Assembly (NCBI RefSeq): GCF_026011795.1
Contig: NZ_BRVS01000006.1
Span: 1-64,000, forward strand
From: Arthrobacter mangrovi
Lineage (GTDB): Bacteria > Actinomycetota > Actinomycetes > Actinomycetales > Micrococcaceae
Reading direction: 5' to 3'
DNA length: 64,000 bases
In this document: positions 25,771 to 35,151 of the stretch, one piece after another
Layout of the letters: each line of letters opens with the position of its first letter
Numbering within the stretch: the first letter of the stretch is position 1
The notes under the pieces: model-generated
Told to the model about the DNA's origin: nothing
Seen by the model: the letters and a program-made list of their open reading frames with translations, nothing else
The model's database searches: none
Translations under genes and position numbers: made by a program

Positions 25771-26550
25771 TCAGGAGGGCCAGCGGACAGTGAGGCCGCC
25801 GTCGACGATGATCTGCTGGCCGGTGACGTAGGCAGAGTCGTCGCTGGTGAGGAAGCGGATCACCCGGGCTGCCTCGTCGACGTTGCCGACGCGGCCCCAG
25901 GGGATGAGCCGGCCGGCCTCGTCCAGGCCCTTGCGGCCCAGGGAGTTGACGCCGTCGAGGGACTGCGGGCTTTCGATCAGTCCCGGGATGACGGTGTTGA
26001 CCCGGATTTTGCGTGGGGCCAGTTCGACGGCCAGGGACCGGCACATGCCCAGCAGTCCGGACTTGGCGGCCGCGTAGTGGCTGTGTTCCTCCCAGCCGTA
26101 GACTCCTCCGGCGATGGAGGAGGTGGCGACCATCGCGCCCGGCCCGTCCATGCGGGTGGCGCATGAGCGGAAGGTGCGCATTACGCCGGAGAGATCCACG
26201 GCCATCATGTCGTCCCAGGCCTGGTCGGTCATGTCCTCGAGCGCTGCCCGGCGCAGGATTCCGGCGGCGGCGATGGAGATGTCCAGCCGGCCAAAGACGT
26301 CCAGCGCGGTCTGAGCAAGCGTCTCGGTGCCGTTAATGCTGCGAACATCCACCGGCACCGGGACGCACTTGCCTCCTGCTGCTTCCACCGCCTGGACGGT
26401 TTCGTTGACGTCGTGCGGGTCGGCTGGCAGGTAGCCGACCACAGAGTGGGCGCCGGCGCGGGCGTACGCGACGGCCAGTGCCTGACCGATGCCGCTGCCG
26501 CCGCCCGAGATGACCGCGACCTTTCCTTCAAGTCCGTCGTCGCGGATCAT
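25771..26550 (-). CDS. SDR-family oxidoreductase
   Basis: A 259-residue classical SDR with SGGGSGIGQALA, the AAAG strand, VATSSIAGG with the catalytic serine, and YAAAKSG. The ATG at 26550 has AGGAGG seven bases upstream and overlaps the transporter stop (ATGA). It differs clearly from the next SDR, so the pair probably does two different steps or works on two enantiomers. Confidence 0.8.
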   Translation of the reverse strand: MIRDDGLEGKVAVISGGGSGIGQALAVAYARAGAHSVVGYLPADPHDVNETVQAVEAAGGKCVPVPVDVRSINGTETLAQTALDVFGRLDISIAAAGILRRAALEDMTDQAWDDMMAVDLSGVMRTFRSCATRMDGPGAMVATSSIAGGVYGWEEHSHYAAAKSGLLGMCRSLAVELAPRKIRVNTVIPGLIESPQSLDGVNSLGRKGLDEAGRLIPWGRVGNVDEAARVIRFLTSDDSAYVTGQQIIVDGGLTVRWPS

Positions 26551-27902
26551 GCCGAAACCTCCTGTGCCTTCTTGTGGTCGCCGATGCGGTTGGTGGTACG
26601 GGTTCCGAGCATGAACAGACCCGAGAGCAGCATGAACAGGGAGCCGGTCAGGATTGCCGCGGTCACCATGGGCAGTCCTGCCGTGAGCAGGATGCTGAGC
26701 AGGCCGGAGCCCACGATGCCTCCGATCGGGGCCATGACGTGCGCGACGTTGGTGCCGGTGCCGCGCACGTGGGCAGGGAAGGACTCGCCCATGTAGAACA
26801 GCAGGGCGGAGTACGGACCGGTCAGGAAGAACAGGGTCAGCGCGTACAGGGGGATGATGAAGGCTTCCGTTCCCGGGCCCAGCAGCATGATCAGGCTGAC
26901 GGTGCCGCCGGCGGTCCAGCCGAGCACGACGGTGAGCTTGCGGCCGATGCGGTCGCCGAGCCAGCCGTGGAAGACGTAGCCGCAGAATCCGACGGCGTTC
27001 GCGAGCACGAGGATGACCAGGGCGTTGTCGAAGGAGACCTGCTTGGCCTCGACGAGTACCGTGGTGCCCAGGACCGCGAACACCTGAATACCGATCCAGT
27101 TCGCGAACCACGCCAATGACAGGCAGATCGTATGCCGGCGCAGCTGGGGCGTGAAGACATCGCGGAGCCGGGCCTGATGGTGGCTGCCTTCTTCCAGGTC
27201 GTGTTCGGCCGCCAGCGCATTGGCGCCTTCGATGTCGCCGGCGGCACGGCGGCGCTTGACCTCCTTCATGGCGGCGAAGGTGGGTGATTCGGGCAGCTTG
27301 AGCGCCATGACGACGACGATCAGGGACAGCACGGCGGCGACGACGAAGCTCCAGCGCCAGCCGATGACCGGCAGCAGCAGTGCGGACAGGCCGGCGGAGA
27401 TTAGCGCGCCGATCGGCCAACCGCCCTGCACCAGGCTGTAGAGCAGGCCGCGGCCCTTGGCTTTCTTATAGATCTCGTTGAGGTAGACGGCGTTGACGAC
27501 CTCTTCGGACATGGAAAAGCCGGAGAAGGAGCGGATGATGATCAGGCTCACCGCGCCCATGACGGCGCCGGTTAGCCCGGAGGCGACCGCGCCGCCGATC
27601 ATTAGCAGGATCAGGGCCTTCTTGCGTCCCAGCTTGTCCAGGATGGTGCCGACCACCAGGGAGACGATGAACACGCCGATGGTGGCGAAGGTGTTAATGG
27701 CGGTGGCCTCGGCCGTGGACCAGCCGAAGTCCTCGCTGATGACGGGCAGCAGGGTGCCGAAGAGGGTGAAGTCGTAGACGGAGGCGACCCAGGCGATGAA
27801 GCAGACGACCGAGACGTAGGTGATGGTCTTCCTGGTAATCGGTGTATTCCAGGGCTCGACTGCCGAAGGCGCCGGCCGGGACAGGGTGGGTGGAGTGCTC
27901 AT
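26547..27902 (-). CDS. MFS transporter, metabolite:H+ symporter-like
   Basis: A 451-residue, 12-helix major facilitator. The loop 2-3 motif is GTILDKLGRKKA, and its repeat is GWLGDRIGRK. The first helix contains YDFTLFGTLLP, as in carboxylate and aromatic-acid symporters. It presumably imports the operon's substrate. It lies 8 bases after the deacetylase-fold gene. Confidence 0.8.
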   Translation of the reverse strand: MSTPPTLSRPAPSAVEPWNTPITRKTITYVSVVCFIAWVASVYDFTLFGTLLPVISEDFGWSTAEATAINTFATIGVFIVSLVVGTILDKLGRKKALILLMIGGAVASGLTGAVMGAVSLIIIRSFSGFSMSEEVVNAVYLNEIYKKAKGRGLLYSLVQGGWPIGALISAGLSALLLPVIGWRWSFVVAAVLSLIVVVMALKLPESPTFAAMKEVKRRRAAGDIEGANALAAEHDLEEGSHHQARLRDVFTPQLRRHTICLSLAWFANWIGIQVFAVLGTTVLVEAKQVSFDNALVILVLANAVGFCGYVFHGWLGDRIGRKLTVVLGWTAGGTVSLIMLLGPGTEAFIIPLYALTLFFLTGPYSALLFYMGESFPAHVRGTGTNVAHVMAPIGGIVGSGLLSILLTAGLPMVTAAILTGSLFMLLSGLFMLGTRTTNRIGDHKKAQEVSA

Positions 27903-27910
27903 ACTGGTTC

Positions 27911-28789
27911 CTAACGGGGGTTGCGCTTGGCGAAGTCGCGGGCGATGTCTTCCATGCAGGCGAACTCGACGCCGTCATGGCCCTGGATGTGGTCGAAGAG
28001 CCGCTCGAGCATGAGCAGGTTCTGCGGACGGCCGGAGACGTCGGGGTGGATGGTGATGGGGAAGACGGCGTAGTCCATCTCGCGGTAGACCCAGTCGAAC
28101 TGGTCCTTCCAGAGCTGTTCGATATCCCGGGGGCTGACGAAGCCGTGGCTGTTGGGGCTGCCCTTGATGAACATCATGGGAGGCAGGTCATCCAGGTACC
28201 AGTTGGCGGGAATTTCGATGAGGTCGGTTTCTTGGCCGCGGACCAGTGGCTTCATCCATTCCTGGGCGGAGTCGGCGTCGTAGTTGATCTTGGTCCAGTT
28301 GTCGCCGACCCGCACATAGTAGGGGCTGAAGTCGTTGTGCATCAGGGAGTGGTCGTACAGGAAGCCGCGCTCGAGCAGGATCTCGTTGGTCACCGGGGAG
28401 AATTCCCACCAGGGTGCCACGTAGCCGACTGGTTTCTTCCCGGTGCGGGAGACGAACAGATCGATGCAGTGGTCCAGAACCTCGGTTTCCTGTTTGCGGG
28501 TCATCGCGATCGGGTTTTCGTGGCTGTAGCCGTGGACGCCGACTTCGTGGCCGGCAGCGACGGTTGCCTCGAACTGCTCCGGGAAAGTCTCGATTGAATG
28601 GCCGGGCCAGAACCATGTGACGGGCATCTGCCGGTCCGTGGCCAGTTTCAGCAGGCGGGGAACGCCGACTTCCCCCGCGAAGAGGCCGCGGGAAATGTCG
28701 CCGGGGGAATCTTCGCCGCCGTAGGAGCCCAGCCAGCCGCCGACGGCGTCGACATCAATGCCGACGGATACATAGATCTTCTTGGACAC
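27911..28789 (-). CDS. CE4-fold hydrolase (polysaccharide deacetylase family), imidase- or allantoinase-like
   Basis: A 292-residue protein with the NodB-type fold: the metal/acid region [11 protein letters not shown], the metal histidines in [11 protein letters not shown], and HPDVSGRP near the end. The GTG at 28789 has AGGAGG just upstream. No signal peptide is visible, so it is cytosolic and unlikely to act on wall polymer. As I recall, the cyclic imide hydrolase of Pseudomonas putida belongs to this fold and has nearly the same length (about 293 residues); PuuE allantoinase is another cytosolic relative. Ring opening of a cyclic imide or ureide is inferred. Confidence 0.7.
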   Translation of the reverse strand: MSKKIYVSVGIDVDAVGGWLGSYGGEDSPGDISRGLFAGEVGVPRLLKLATDRQMPVTWFWPGHSIETFPEQFEATVAAGHEVGVHGYSHENPIAMTRKQETEVLDHCIDLFVSRTGKKPVGYVAPWWEFSPVTNEILLERGFLYDHSLMHNDFSPYYVRVGDNWTKINYDADSAQEWMKPLVRGQETDLIEIPANWYLDDLPPMMFIKGSPNSHGFVSPRDIEQLWKDQFDWVYREMDYAVFPITIHPDVSGRPQNLLMLERLFDHIQGHDGVEFACMEDIARDFAKRNPR

Positions 28790-28812
28790 AATTCCTCCTG
28801 AGGGATGAAGGG

Positions 28813-29781
28813 TTAGCGGTAGAGGGAAAAGACGTGGGGAAAGTCCCGTGGGGACGTTCCGTGGGAAAGCAGAAGGGCTGCGAGGATCCGCGCCTGGAAT
28901 GGATTCAGGTCTGCTGAAGGCACGGCTCCGGCGCTCACCAAGTCGGTACCGCCACCGTTGCCGTAGGTCGGCACGACCGGTCCCCAGGGCGTGCGTGTGC
29001 TCAGCACGACGGGGCATCCTCGCGCCACGGCAGAGGCGACCGATTCGGCAAAGCCGGGGCCTGCATTGCCGACGCCGGATCCCGCCAGGACGATTGCGTC
29101 GGCCCCGGCAGTTACGGCATAGTCGAACAGTTCCGTGGTCGCCCCGGGATAGACGGTGACGATTTCCACGCGGATTGTGTCGAACGCCGATGACGGCAGC
29201 GGCAGGGGCCGGCGCGTGAGCGGCAGGCCGGTGACGATGAGCTCATCGCCTGCCATGTGCGCGACTTCGCATCCTCCGGCGAAGGGATTGGCCGCCGTCG
29301 TATGGGCCTTGCGCGCTCCCCGCGCCGATCGGATGTAACCGCTGAAGGCGATGAGGACTCCTGCTCCCCGCAGCTCCGGCGATCCTGCGGCAAGCACGGC
29401 TTCCTCCAGATTGCGCGGACCGTCCGGATTGGGGCTGTCTGCCGTCCGCTGTGCGCCGGTCAGGACCACGGTCTTGGGTGAATCATGGACCAGATCCAGG
29501 AGGAAGGCAGTCTCCTCCATGGTGTCGGTGCCGTGGGTGACGACCACCCCGTCCACCTGCTCGTCCTCGAGGGATTTGTTGACGAATTCGGCAATGGTCC
29601 GCAGATCACCCAAGCCGAGCCGGTAGCTGCCGGTGGTCAGGATGTCCTGGGATACGACGCTGTCCCTGCCTGACAAACCCAGGAGCAGGACCTCAGCGCT
29701 GTCGGATGCAACCGCACCGGTGCCGCTGCCCTTCCGGGAGGCGATTGTGCCGCCGGTTCCAAAAATCTGAATGTGAGCCAA
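28813..29781 (-). CDS. Asparaginase-family amidohydrolase
   Basis: A 322-residue type I/II-like asparaginase. First catalytic threonine in [12 protein letters not shown]; second in [12 protein letters not shown] with its aspartate; lysine in GARKAHTT. No signal peptide. The TTG at 29781 follows GGGAG by about nine bases; an ATG at 29868 is in frame but would place the operators inside the gene. First gene of the operon. In an imide pathway it could cleave the half-amide to acid and ammonia. Plain asparagine hydrolysis is the alternative. Confidence 0.78.
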   Translation of the reverse strand: MAHIQIFGTGGTIASRKGSGTGAVASDSAEVLLLGLSGRDSVVSQDILTTGSYRLGLGDLRTIAEFVNKSLEDEQVDGVVVTHGTDTMEETAFLLDLVHDSPKTVVLTGAQRTADSPNPDGPRNLEEAVLAAGSPELRGAGVLIAFSGYIRSARGARKAHTTAANPFAGGCEVAHMAGDELIVTGLPLTRRPLPLPSSAFDTIRVEIVTVYPGATTELFDYAVTAGADAIVLAGSGVGNAGPGFAESVASAVARGCPVVLSTRTPWGPVVPTYGNGGGTDLVSAGAVPSADLNPFQARILAALLLSHGTSPRDFPHVFSLYR

Positions 29782-29817
29782 TGCCCGAAACTCCCTATGT
29801 TCGTGTGCTTCGTTACA

Positions 29818-29853
29818 CAAACGATTGAGGCAAACGTATGCCGCAAACGTTTG
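29818..29853. promoter_or_regulatory. Three LacI-type operators at 13-bp spacing
   Basis: CAAACGATTG (29818-29827), CAAACGTATG (29831-29840) and CAAACGTTTG (29844-29853) repeat exactly every 13 bp; the last is a perfect palindrome with the central CG usual for LacI-family operators. An 11-bp inverted repeat TTACACAAACG / CGTTTGTGTAA (29813-29823, 29848-29858) encloses the array. It lies between the asparaginase start and the LacI gene. Confidence 0.7.
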
Positions 29854-29951
29854 TGTAAGCCGCTGCAAAAGATAGTATGGGAAGACGATGTGAGGCGCAA
29901 CACGTTCACGAAGAATTTACGCCGGAGGCAGGAAGGAAACACGACGGAAAC

Positions 29952-30953
29952 ATGGCTGCTGCTGAACCGGTCACGCTCAAGGTCCTCGCCAAGGAGTTGG
30001 GGCTCAACGTCTCAACGGTGTCCCGGGTGCTCAACGACCCGGCCGGGCCCGACTCGAAGTGGGCCTCCGCCCAAACAACCGCACGGATCTTCGCCCTGGC
30101 CCGCGAACGCGGTTACACCCGCAACCCGCATGCAGCCTCGCTGCGCACCGCGCGCTCAAACATGGTGGGAGTGATCGTTCCGCGCCTGCAGGACTTCGTT
30201 CTGGCCACCATGTACGAAGGAGTCGATGAGGCCGCCACCGAGCAAGGTCTTTTCACCGTCGTCGCCAACTCCCTGGATAAAGCGGAAACCCAGAGGGCCA
30301 AAGCCGAGATGCTGCTCGAGCGGCGGGCGGACGGGTTGATCTTTGGGGATGCCCATCTGACCGAGCCCTACCTCGAAGAGCTGAAGGGCCGCGGCGTGCC
30401 CTTTGCGCTGATCAACCGCACCTGCGGAGAGCACCTGTCGGTAACCTGCGATGACTACGCCGGCGGACGGCTTGTTGCCGAACACCTGATATCCACCGGA
30501 CGCACCCGCTTCGGGGTCATCGCCGGCGACCCCACGACTTCCACATCCCAGGACCGTACCCGTGGTTTCCTGGACGTGATGCGCGAAAAAGGGATCAATG
30601 TTCTGGAAGACAGAATTATCCATGGGGGCTTCGATGCGGCCGCCGGCCAGAAGGCTGCCATCGGCCTGCTCGCTCACCCGGAGAAGCCCGAAGCCATCTT
30701 CGCGGTCAACGACTTCGCCGCCATTGGCGCCCTCGGGGTGCTTCAGGAACGCGGCATCCGGGTCCCAGACGACATCGCCCTGGCCGGCTTCAACGACACC
30801 CCCTTGGCTGCGGGCGTCAACCTCACCACCGTCCGCTCACCCATGCACGAAATCGGCCGCCAGGGCCTCCAGACGCTCCAGCACCTGATCGGCGGCGGCA
30901 CCGTGGCCAGTACCAAACTTGCGCCCACCCTGATTGTGCGCGCAAGCGGCTAA
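29952..30953 (+). CDS. LacI-family transcriptional regulator
   Basis: A 333-residue repressor. HTH and hinge at the N-terminus (VTLKVLAKELGLNVSTVSRV, then a hinge with GYTRNPHAASLRT) and a periplasmic-binding-like ligand domain with VIVPRLQDF, RADGLIFGD, DDYAGGRLVAEHL and IFAVNDFAAIGAL. The ATG at 29952 is chosen because the family starts about eight residues before the HTH; an upstream ATG at 29877 would add a low-complexity leader. It is divergent from the seven-gene operon and should bind the three operators between them. Confidence 0.85.
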   Translation: MAAAEPVTLKVLAKELGLNVSTVSRVLNDPAGPDSKWASAQTTARIFALARERGYTRNPHAASLRTARSNMVGVIVPRLQDFVLATMYEGVDEAATEQGLFTVVANSLDKAETQRAKAEMLLERRADGLIFGDAHLTEPYLEELKGRGVPFALINRTCGEHLSVTCDDYAGGRLVAEHLISTGRTRFGVIAGDPTTSTSQDRTRGFLDVMREKGINVLEDRIIHGGFDAAAGQKAAIGLLAHPEKPEAIFAVNDFAAIGALGVLQERGIRVPDDIALAGFNDTPLAAGVNLTTVRSPMHEIGRQGLQTLQHLIGGGTVASTKLAPTLIVRASG

Positions 30954-31063
30954 GCCCGCCACCTTCGGACCCGGAAAGGGGAACGGCCGAAAAAGCTGAT
31001 GACCGTCGTCGTTCATGGACAGAGGACGTGAGGTGCATCAGCGTCAATGTCTAAGCTGGTGCG

Positions 31064-32155
31064 GTGCGTACCTTCGGCGTCGAAGAGGAACTCCTGCTGG
31101 TCGATGAGGAGACCGGGGAGGTCGTGCCCCGGGTGGAAGAGGTCCTCAGCCAGGGCCGGTTTCCGGACTCCGGGATCCGGCTGGTGTCGGAGCTGCAGAT
31201 GGAGCAGCTTGAGGTCATAAGTCCGGTGCATACGCGGCTCGAGGAGTTGGCTGCGGACATTTCCGCGGGCAGGTCGTTGGCCGACAGGCTGGCCAAGAGA
31301 GCGGGAGTGCGGGCGGCCGCGTTGGCAACGCCGGTTCTTCCGTTCACGCCGCATCTGTCCGGCGTGCCGCGGGTGGACGCGATGCGGGAAAGGTTCGGCC
31401 TGATCACCCGCGAGCAGCTGACGGGTGCCTGCCATGTGCATGTCGGGGTGGAGTCGGACGAGGAGGGCGTGGCCGTCCTGGACCGGATCCGCATCTGGCT
31501 TCCCGTGCTGAGCGCGCTGAGCACGAACTCGCCGTTCTGGCAGGGCCGGGACACCGGATACGAGAGCTACCGGATCCAGTCTCTCGCGCGGTGGCCGATG
31601 GCGGGGCCGGCCGAGATTTACGGCTGCGCCGACGCGTATCGTCAGCGTCTGCGGGCCCTGCTGGATACGCGGGTGCCGCTCGACGAGGCCATGCTTTACC
31701 TGGATGCGCGGCTGTCCCGCAACTATCCCACCGTGGAGATCCGCGTCGCCGATGTGTGCCTCCATCCCGGTGACACGGTACTGATCGCGGGCCTGTGCCG
31801 GGCCCTGGTCGAAACGGCTGCGAGGCAATGGCGCGTGGGAGTGCCGCCGGTTCCCGTCCCCGCAGCCGTGCTGAGGCTGGCGGGATGGCGGGCGAGCAGG
31901 TCGGGGATTGCCGGAGAACTTCTCGATCCGGAACGCGGGGTTCCGCGCCCCGTTGGTCAGGTACTCGAGGCGCTCATCGATCACCTGTCGCCGGCACTGG
32001 TCGACAGCGGAGACGACCAGCAAGTCAAAGCGCTGCTCAAACAACTGGTGAGCAGGGGAACCGGTGCCCAGTACCAGCGCCGGCATCTCCAGCAAACCGG
32101 GACGCTGACCCACGTCGTCCGGACAGCTCTGGAAGCCACCCACAGCCGTCTATGA
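31064..32155 (+). CDS. Carboxylate-amine ligase, YbdK/glutamate-cysteine ligase family 2
   Basis: A 363-residue GCS2-family protein. Motifs: FGVEEELLLVD at the start, ACHVHVGVES, SLARWPMAGPAE, and VEIRVADVCLH. Members have weak gamma-glutamyl-cysteine ligase activity; actinobacteria use mycothiol and carry several paralogues of unclear role. GTG 31064 is the start that begins right before the conserved first strand. It has its own transcription unit after the LacI gene. Confidence 0.82.
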   Translation: MRTFGVEEELLLVDEETGEVVPRVEEVLSQGRFPDSGIRLVSELQMEQLEVISPVHTRLEELAADISAGRSLADRLAKRAGVRAAALATPVLPFTPHLSGVPRVDAMRERFGLITREQLTGACHVHVGVESDEEGVAVLDRIRIWLPVLSALSTNSPFWQGRDTGYESYRIQSLARWPMAGPAEIYGCADAYRQRLRALLDTRVPLDEAMLYLDARLSRNYPTVEIRVADVCLHPGDTVLIAGLCRALVETAARQWRVGVPPVPVPAAVLRLAGWRASRSGIAGELLDPERGVPRPVGQVLEALIDHLSPALVDSGDDQQVKALLKQLVSRGTGAQYQRRHLQQTGTLTHVVRTALEATHSRL

Positions 32156-32291
32156 GTTCGGCCTCCCAGCGCGTCACGTGCTGCTACCGGGGAAGCCCGC
32201 CGAATCCGGGCGGACAGCTATGCCTAGCAGCACCCTCGCCGGGGGACATCACCGGCCTACTCCCTGGGGCTAAGGTAGACGTGGATCGGGG

Positions 32292-32513
32292 TTAGAAGGC
32301 CGCGATGGCGACGAGTTCTTCGGTGAAGCCGTAGGGCACCTGGTCGGTCAGTTCCACGATGTACTGCCCTGGACCTGTCTTTGTGACCAGGACCCCATGC
32401 AGTCTGTCCACGGCGGCTTCGCGCTGGAACTCTTCCACGGCCGCGTTCAGCAGGCGGTGTGCTTGGTCCACCGTGCTGACGGTGATCTTCTTTTTGGCGA
32501 GTGCGGCGTTCAT
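32292..32513 (-). CDS. Small protein of 73 residues, unknown
   Basis: Reads MNAALAKKKITVSTVDQAHR and continues LNAAVEEFQREA, with DQVPYGFTEELVAIAAF at the C-terminus. The composition is that of a folded alpha/beta domain. An in-frame ATG at 32528 would give five more residues; neither start has a strong ribosome site. It is divergent from the GMC operon across a shared 20-bp inverted repeat, which may put it under the same control. Function unknown. Confidence 0.55.
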   Translation of the reverse strand: MNAALAKKKITVSTVDQAHRLLNAAVEEFQREAAVDRLHGVLVTKTGPGQYIVELTDQVPYGFTEELVAIAAF

Positions 32514-32619
32514 GCAGGTCAATCTCATTTCGGCGTTGCGGGAGAGGGCGGCTGCATCTCCGATGCTGCTGCCCGTCCCGTTCATTCTGATGGGATGGGT
32601 CCCGTACCAAACAGGTTCT

Positions 32620-32636
32620 TTATCGCGGGATGAGAA
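32620..32636. promoter_or_regulatory. GATAA-type dyad, site 1 (likely IclR operator)
   Basis: TTATCGCGGGATGAGAA: TTATC and GAGAA separated by seven bases, an imperfect dyad. It is the mirror copy of 32735-32751 and related to the perfect dyad at 36470-36486. Confidence 0.5.
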
Positions 32637-32734
32637 TCGAGTGTCCGAGCACGCTCGGGAGGAAGACGCTTTTAAGGAGTGGGGCGGGCCGGTCAAACAC
32701 GGTGGCTGAGGGAAGCGCCGGCGTCGCAATTTCA

Positions 32735-32751
32735 TTCTCACCCCCCGATAA
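32735..32751. promoter_or_regulatory. GATAA-type dyad, site 2 (likely IclR operator)
   Basis: TTCTCACCCCCCGATAA: TTCTC and GATAA separated by seven bases, 131 bases before the GMC small-subunit gene at 32883. Inverted copy of site 1. Confidence 0.5.
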
Positions 32752-32882
32752 AGGGCATTGGCGCGGGAGCGGCGCACCCGACAGACTGCTGGCACCGGCT
32801 CGCGCCTTGGAGGTGGAGGATCTCCTGCGGCCTCCCGGCCGGCGAGCCAAGGCAGATACTCTCTCGACCCGAGGTGACAACG

Positions 32883-33461
32883 ATGGTGTTTCCCGCGAAA
32901 TATTCGCAGCTCAACGCGCTTGAGCTGACTGAGGAGGCCCGGAAGGTCCTGACCCGGATCATCCGGGTGGCCTTTCCGCATCCCCAGATTCCCGACGGGC
33001 CGTACGAGCGGATGATGCAGAAGATCATCGAGGTCTCGGAGGAATCCCGCTGGTTCCGGATGGCGCTCACGCAGGGCCTGATGACCTTGGACTCGCTGAC
33101 CGAGGAGCATTTCCTGGACCTCCCCGACGAGAGGGCGCTGGCGGTGCTCAAACGCGTCGCAGACCTGGAGTTCTTCGGCTTCATCCGCCGGACGACGGTC
33201 CTGAACTTCTATGAGGACCCGGAGGTCTGCGAAGTCCTGGGCTACGAGGGGGAGTCGTTCTCTAAGGGCGGCTACATCAACCGTGGTTTCAACGACCTGG
33301 ACTGGCTGCCCGAACCTCGCATCGAGGAGAGCGAAGAGACGCTGACGGAGGTCGGCCCGCTGCCCTACCAGCTGGCAGCCAAGTCCCCGGGCGAGGGCAT
33401 TGAAGCCGTGGAAGACCTCTTCAAGGGCACCGACAAGGTCGAAGGAGCACAGTCGCTGTGA
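32883..33461 (+). CDS. Gluconate 2-dehydrogenase subunit 3-like protein
   Basis: A 192-residue protein encoded directly before a GMC oxidoreductase, in the position of the small subunit of gluconate 2-dehydrogenase/fructose dehydrogenase-type enzymes. It contains LTRIIRVAFPHPQIPDGPYE and FFGFIRRTTVLNFYEDPEV. No twin-arginine or Sec signal is visible, which is unusual for the periplasmic relatives. ATG 32883 has GAGGTG eight bases upstream. The stop overlaps the GMC start (GTGA). Confidence 0.7.
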   Translation: MVFPAKYSQLNALELTEEARKVLTRIIRVAFPHPQIPDGPYERMMQKIIEVSEESRWFRMALTQGLMTLDSLTEEHFLDLPDERALAVLKRVADLEFFGFIRRTTVLNFYEDPEVCEVLGYEGESFSKGGYINRGFNDLDWLPEPRIEESEETLTEVGPLPYQLAAKSPGEGIEAVEDLFKGTDKVEGAQSL

Positions 33462-35044
33462 GCATCCAGGATGAATCTGCACGTTTCGATTACGACGACG
33501 ATTCGGTCGTCGTCATCGTGGGGTCCGGTGCCGGCGGCGGCACGCTCGCGCACGAGCTAGTGGAGAAGGGCGTCAAGGTCGTCCTGCTGGAGGCCGGACC
33601 GTACCTGACCAACGAGGACTACGAGAACGACGAGTGGCGGGCCTTCAACCAGATGGCCTGGCTGGACCCGCGGACAACGTCGGGCTCGTGGCGGATCGCC
33701 CGGGACTTCCCGAACCTGCCGGCGTGGCTCGTCAAGGCGGTCGGCGGCACGACGACGCACTGGTCCGGCGCGACCCCGCGGTTCAAGGCCCACGAGTTCA
33801 AGGCGCGCTCTGCCTACGGCCGGATCGACGGCGCGAACCTGCTGGACTGGCCCATCAGCCTCGAGGACCTGGCCCCCTACTACGACCGCGCCGAGCAGAA
33901 GATGGGCAGCACCCACCGGCACGGGCGTCCGCCGCTGCCGGCCAACAACAACTACAAGGTGCTGGCCAACGGCGCCGAGCGCCTTGGCTACCGGCACTTC
34001 GCCACGGGCCCCTACGCCACCAACGCGGAGCCCTACGACGGCCGGCCGGCGTCCATCCAGGACGGCTTCAACTTCCAGGGCGATAAGAACAAGTCCAAGT
34101 GGTCCATCATGGTCTCCGAAATCCCGAAGGCGCTCAGGACCGGCAAGCTGGACCTCCGCCCGGACAGCCAGGCCGTGCAGATCACCCATACTCCGGAAGG
34201 CAAGGCGGACAGCGTCCTCTACATCGACGGCGAGGGCAACCTGCAGCGCCAGAAGGCCCGCCTCGTGGCCGTGGCCGGCAACGCCATCGAGACGCCGCGG
34301 CTGCTCATGCTCTCGGCCTCGCCGCTCTTCCCCGACGGGCTCGCCAACTCCTCCGGCCAGCTCGGGCGCAATTACATGCGCCACACCACCGGCTCCGTCT
34401 ACGCGCAGTTCGATAGGCCGGTCAACATGCACCGCGGCGAGACCATGGCGGGCCTGATCGCCGACGAATCCCGCCACGACGTCGACCGGGGTTTCGCCGG
34501 CGGCTACTACATGGAGACCATCTCGCTGGGCCCGGCGTTCCTGGCCAGCTTCGTGGACCCCGGCGCCTGGGGCCCGGGTTTCGCCGCGCTGCTGGACGGC
34601 TATGCCAACACGGCCGGCCTCTGGATCGTCGGCGAGGACATGCCGCAGCAGGACAACCGGGTGACCCTGAACAGCACCGTGCAGGACCGGCTGGGCCTGC
34701 CCGTGCCCAACGTGCACTTCGACGACCACCCGAACGACGTGGCCATGCGGGAGCACGGCTACCAGCAGGGGTCGCTGCTGTACGAAGCGGTCGGCGCCCG
34801 CTCTTCGCACCACACGCCGCCCTACCCGTCGACCCACAACCTGGGCACGGCCCGGATGAGCGAACGTCCGGAAGACGGCGTCGTAAATGCCTTCGGGCAG
34901 ACGCACGACGTGCCGAACCTCTTCGTCTCGGACGGGTCGCAGTTCACCACCGGAGCGGCGGCCAACCCGACGCTGACCATCGTGGCGCTGGCCATCCGGC
35001 AGGCCGAATACATCGCGGACCAGATGGTATCCGCGGCCCTGTAG
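33458..35044 (+). CDS. GMC-family FAD oxidoreductase
   Basis: A 528-residue GMC oxidoreductase. FAD-binding fold VVIVGSGAGGGTLAHEL and LLEAGP; AVGGTTTHWSG; and the C-terminal segment NLGTARMSERPEDGVV with SDGSQFTTGAAANPTLT, where the active-site His/Asn are expected. It oxidises an alcohol or sugar hydroxyl. With the small subunit it resembles gluconate 2-dehydrogenase or fructose dehydrogenase, but no cytochrome c gene follows. Sugar or glycoside 3-oxidases of Arthrobacter relatives are another possibility. Confidence 0.85.
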   Translation: MSIQDESARFDYDDDSVVVIVGSGAGGGTLAHELVEKGVKVVLLEAGPYLTNEDYENDEWRAFNQMAWLDPRTTSGSWRIARDFPNLPAWLVKAVGGTTTHWSGATPRFKAHEFKARSAYGRIDGANLLDWPISLEDLAPYYDRAEQKMGSTHRHGRPPLPANNNYKVLANGAERLGYRHFATGPYATNAEPYDGRPASIQDGFNFQGDKNKSKWSIMVSEIPKALRTGKLDLRPDSQAVQITHTPEGKADSVLYIDGEGNLQRQKARLVAVAGNAIETPRLLMLSASPLFPDGLANSSGQLGRNYMRHTTGSVYAQFDRPVNMHRGETMAGLIADESRHDVDRGFAGGYYMETISLGPAFLASFVDPGAWGPGFAALLDGYANTAGLWIVGEDMPQQDNRVTLNSTVQDRLGLPVPNVHFDDHPNDVAMREHGYQQGSLLYEAVGARSSHHTPPYPSTHNLGTARMSERPEDGVVNAFGQTHDVPNLFVSDGSQFTTGAAANPTLTIVALAIRQAEYIADQMVSAAL

Positions 35045-35068
35045 GGCCGGCCGCTTGGAACACCGGAG

Positions 35069-35097
35069 GGGAGGGGCAGGTCCGGCCTGCCCCTCCC
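35069..35097. terminator. Bidirectional terminator between GMC and IclR genes
   Basis: A 12-bp perfect stem (GGGAGGGGCAGG with its complement) around a five-base loop, between the convergent stops at 35044 and 35152. Confidence 0.7.
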
Positions 35098-35151
35098 GCC
35101 GCGTGTGGCAGAAACGTGTGGCGGGGCCCTGCGGGGGAGGTGCCTGGCGGG

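Larger units (their letters stand above)
32529..32882. other. Divergent promoter region with paired operators
   Basis: No gene. Two 20-bp copies (32618-32637 and, inverted, 32734-32753) agree in 18 of 20 positions. Each carries the TTATC-N7-GATAA-type dyad listed separately. The rest is GC-rich without other clear structure. Confidence 0.6.
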
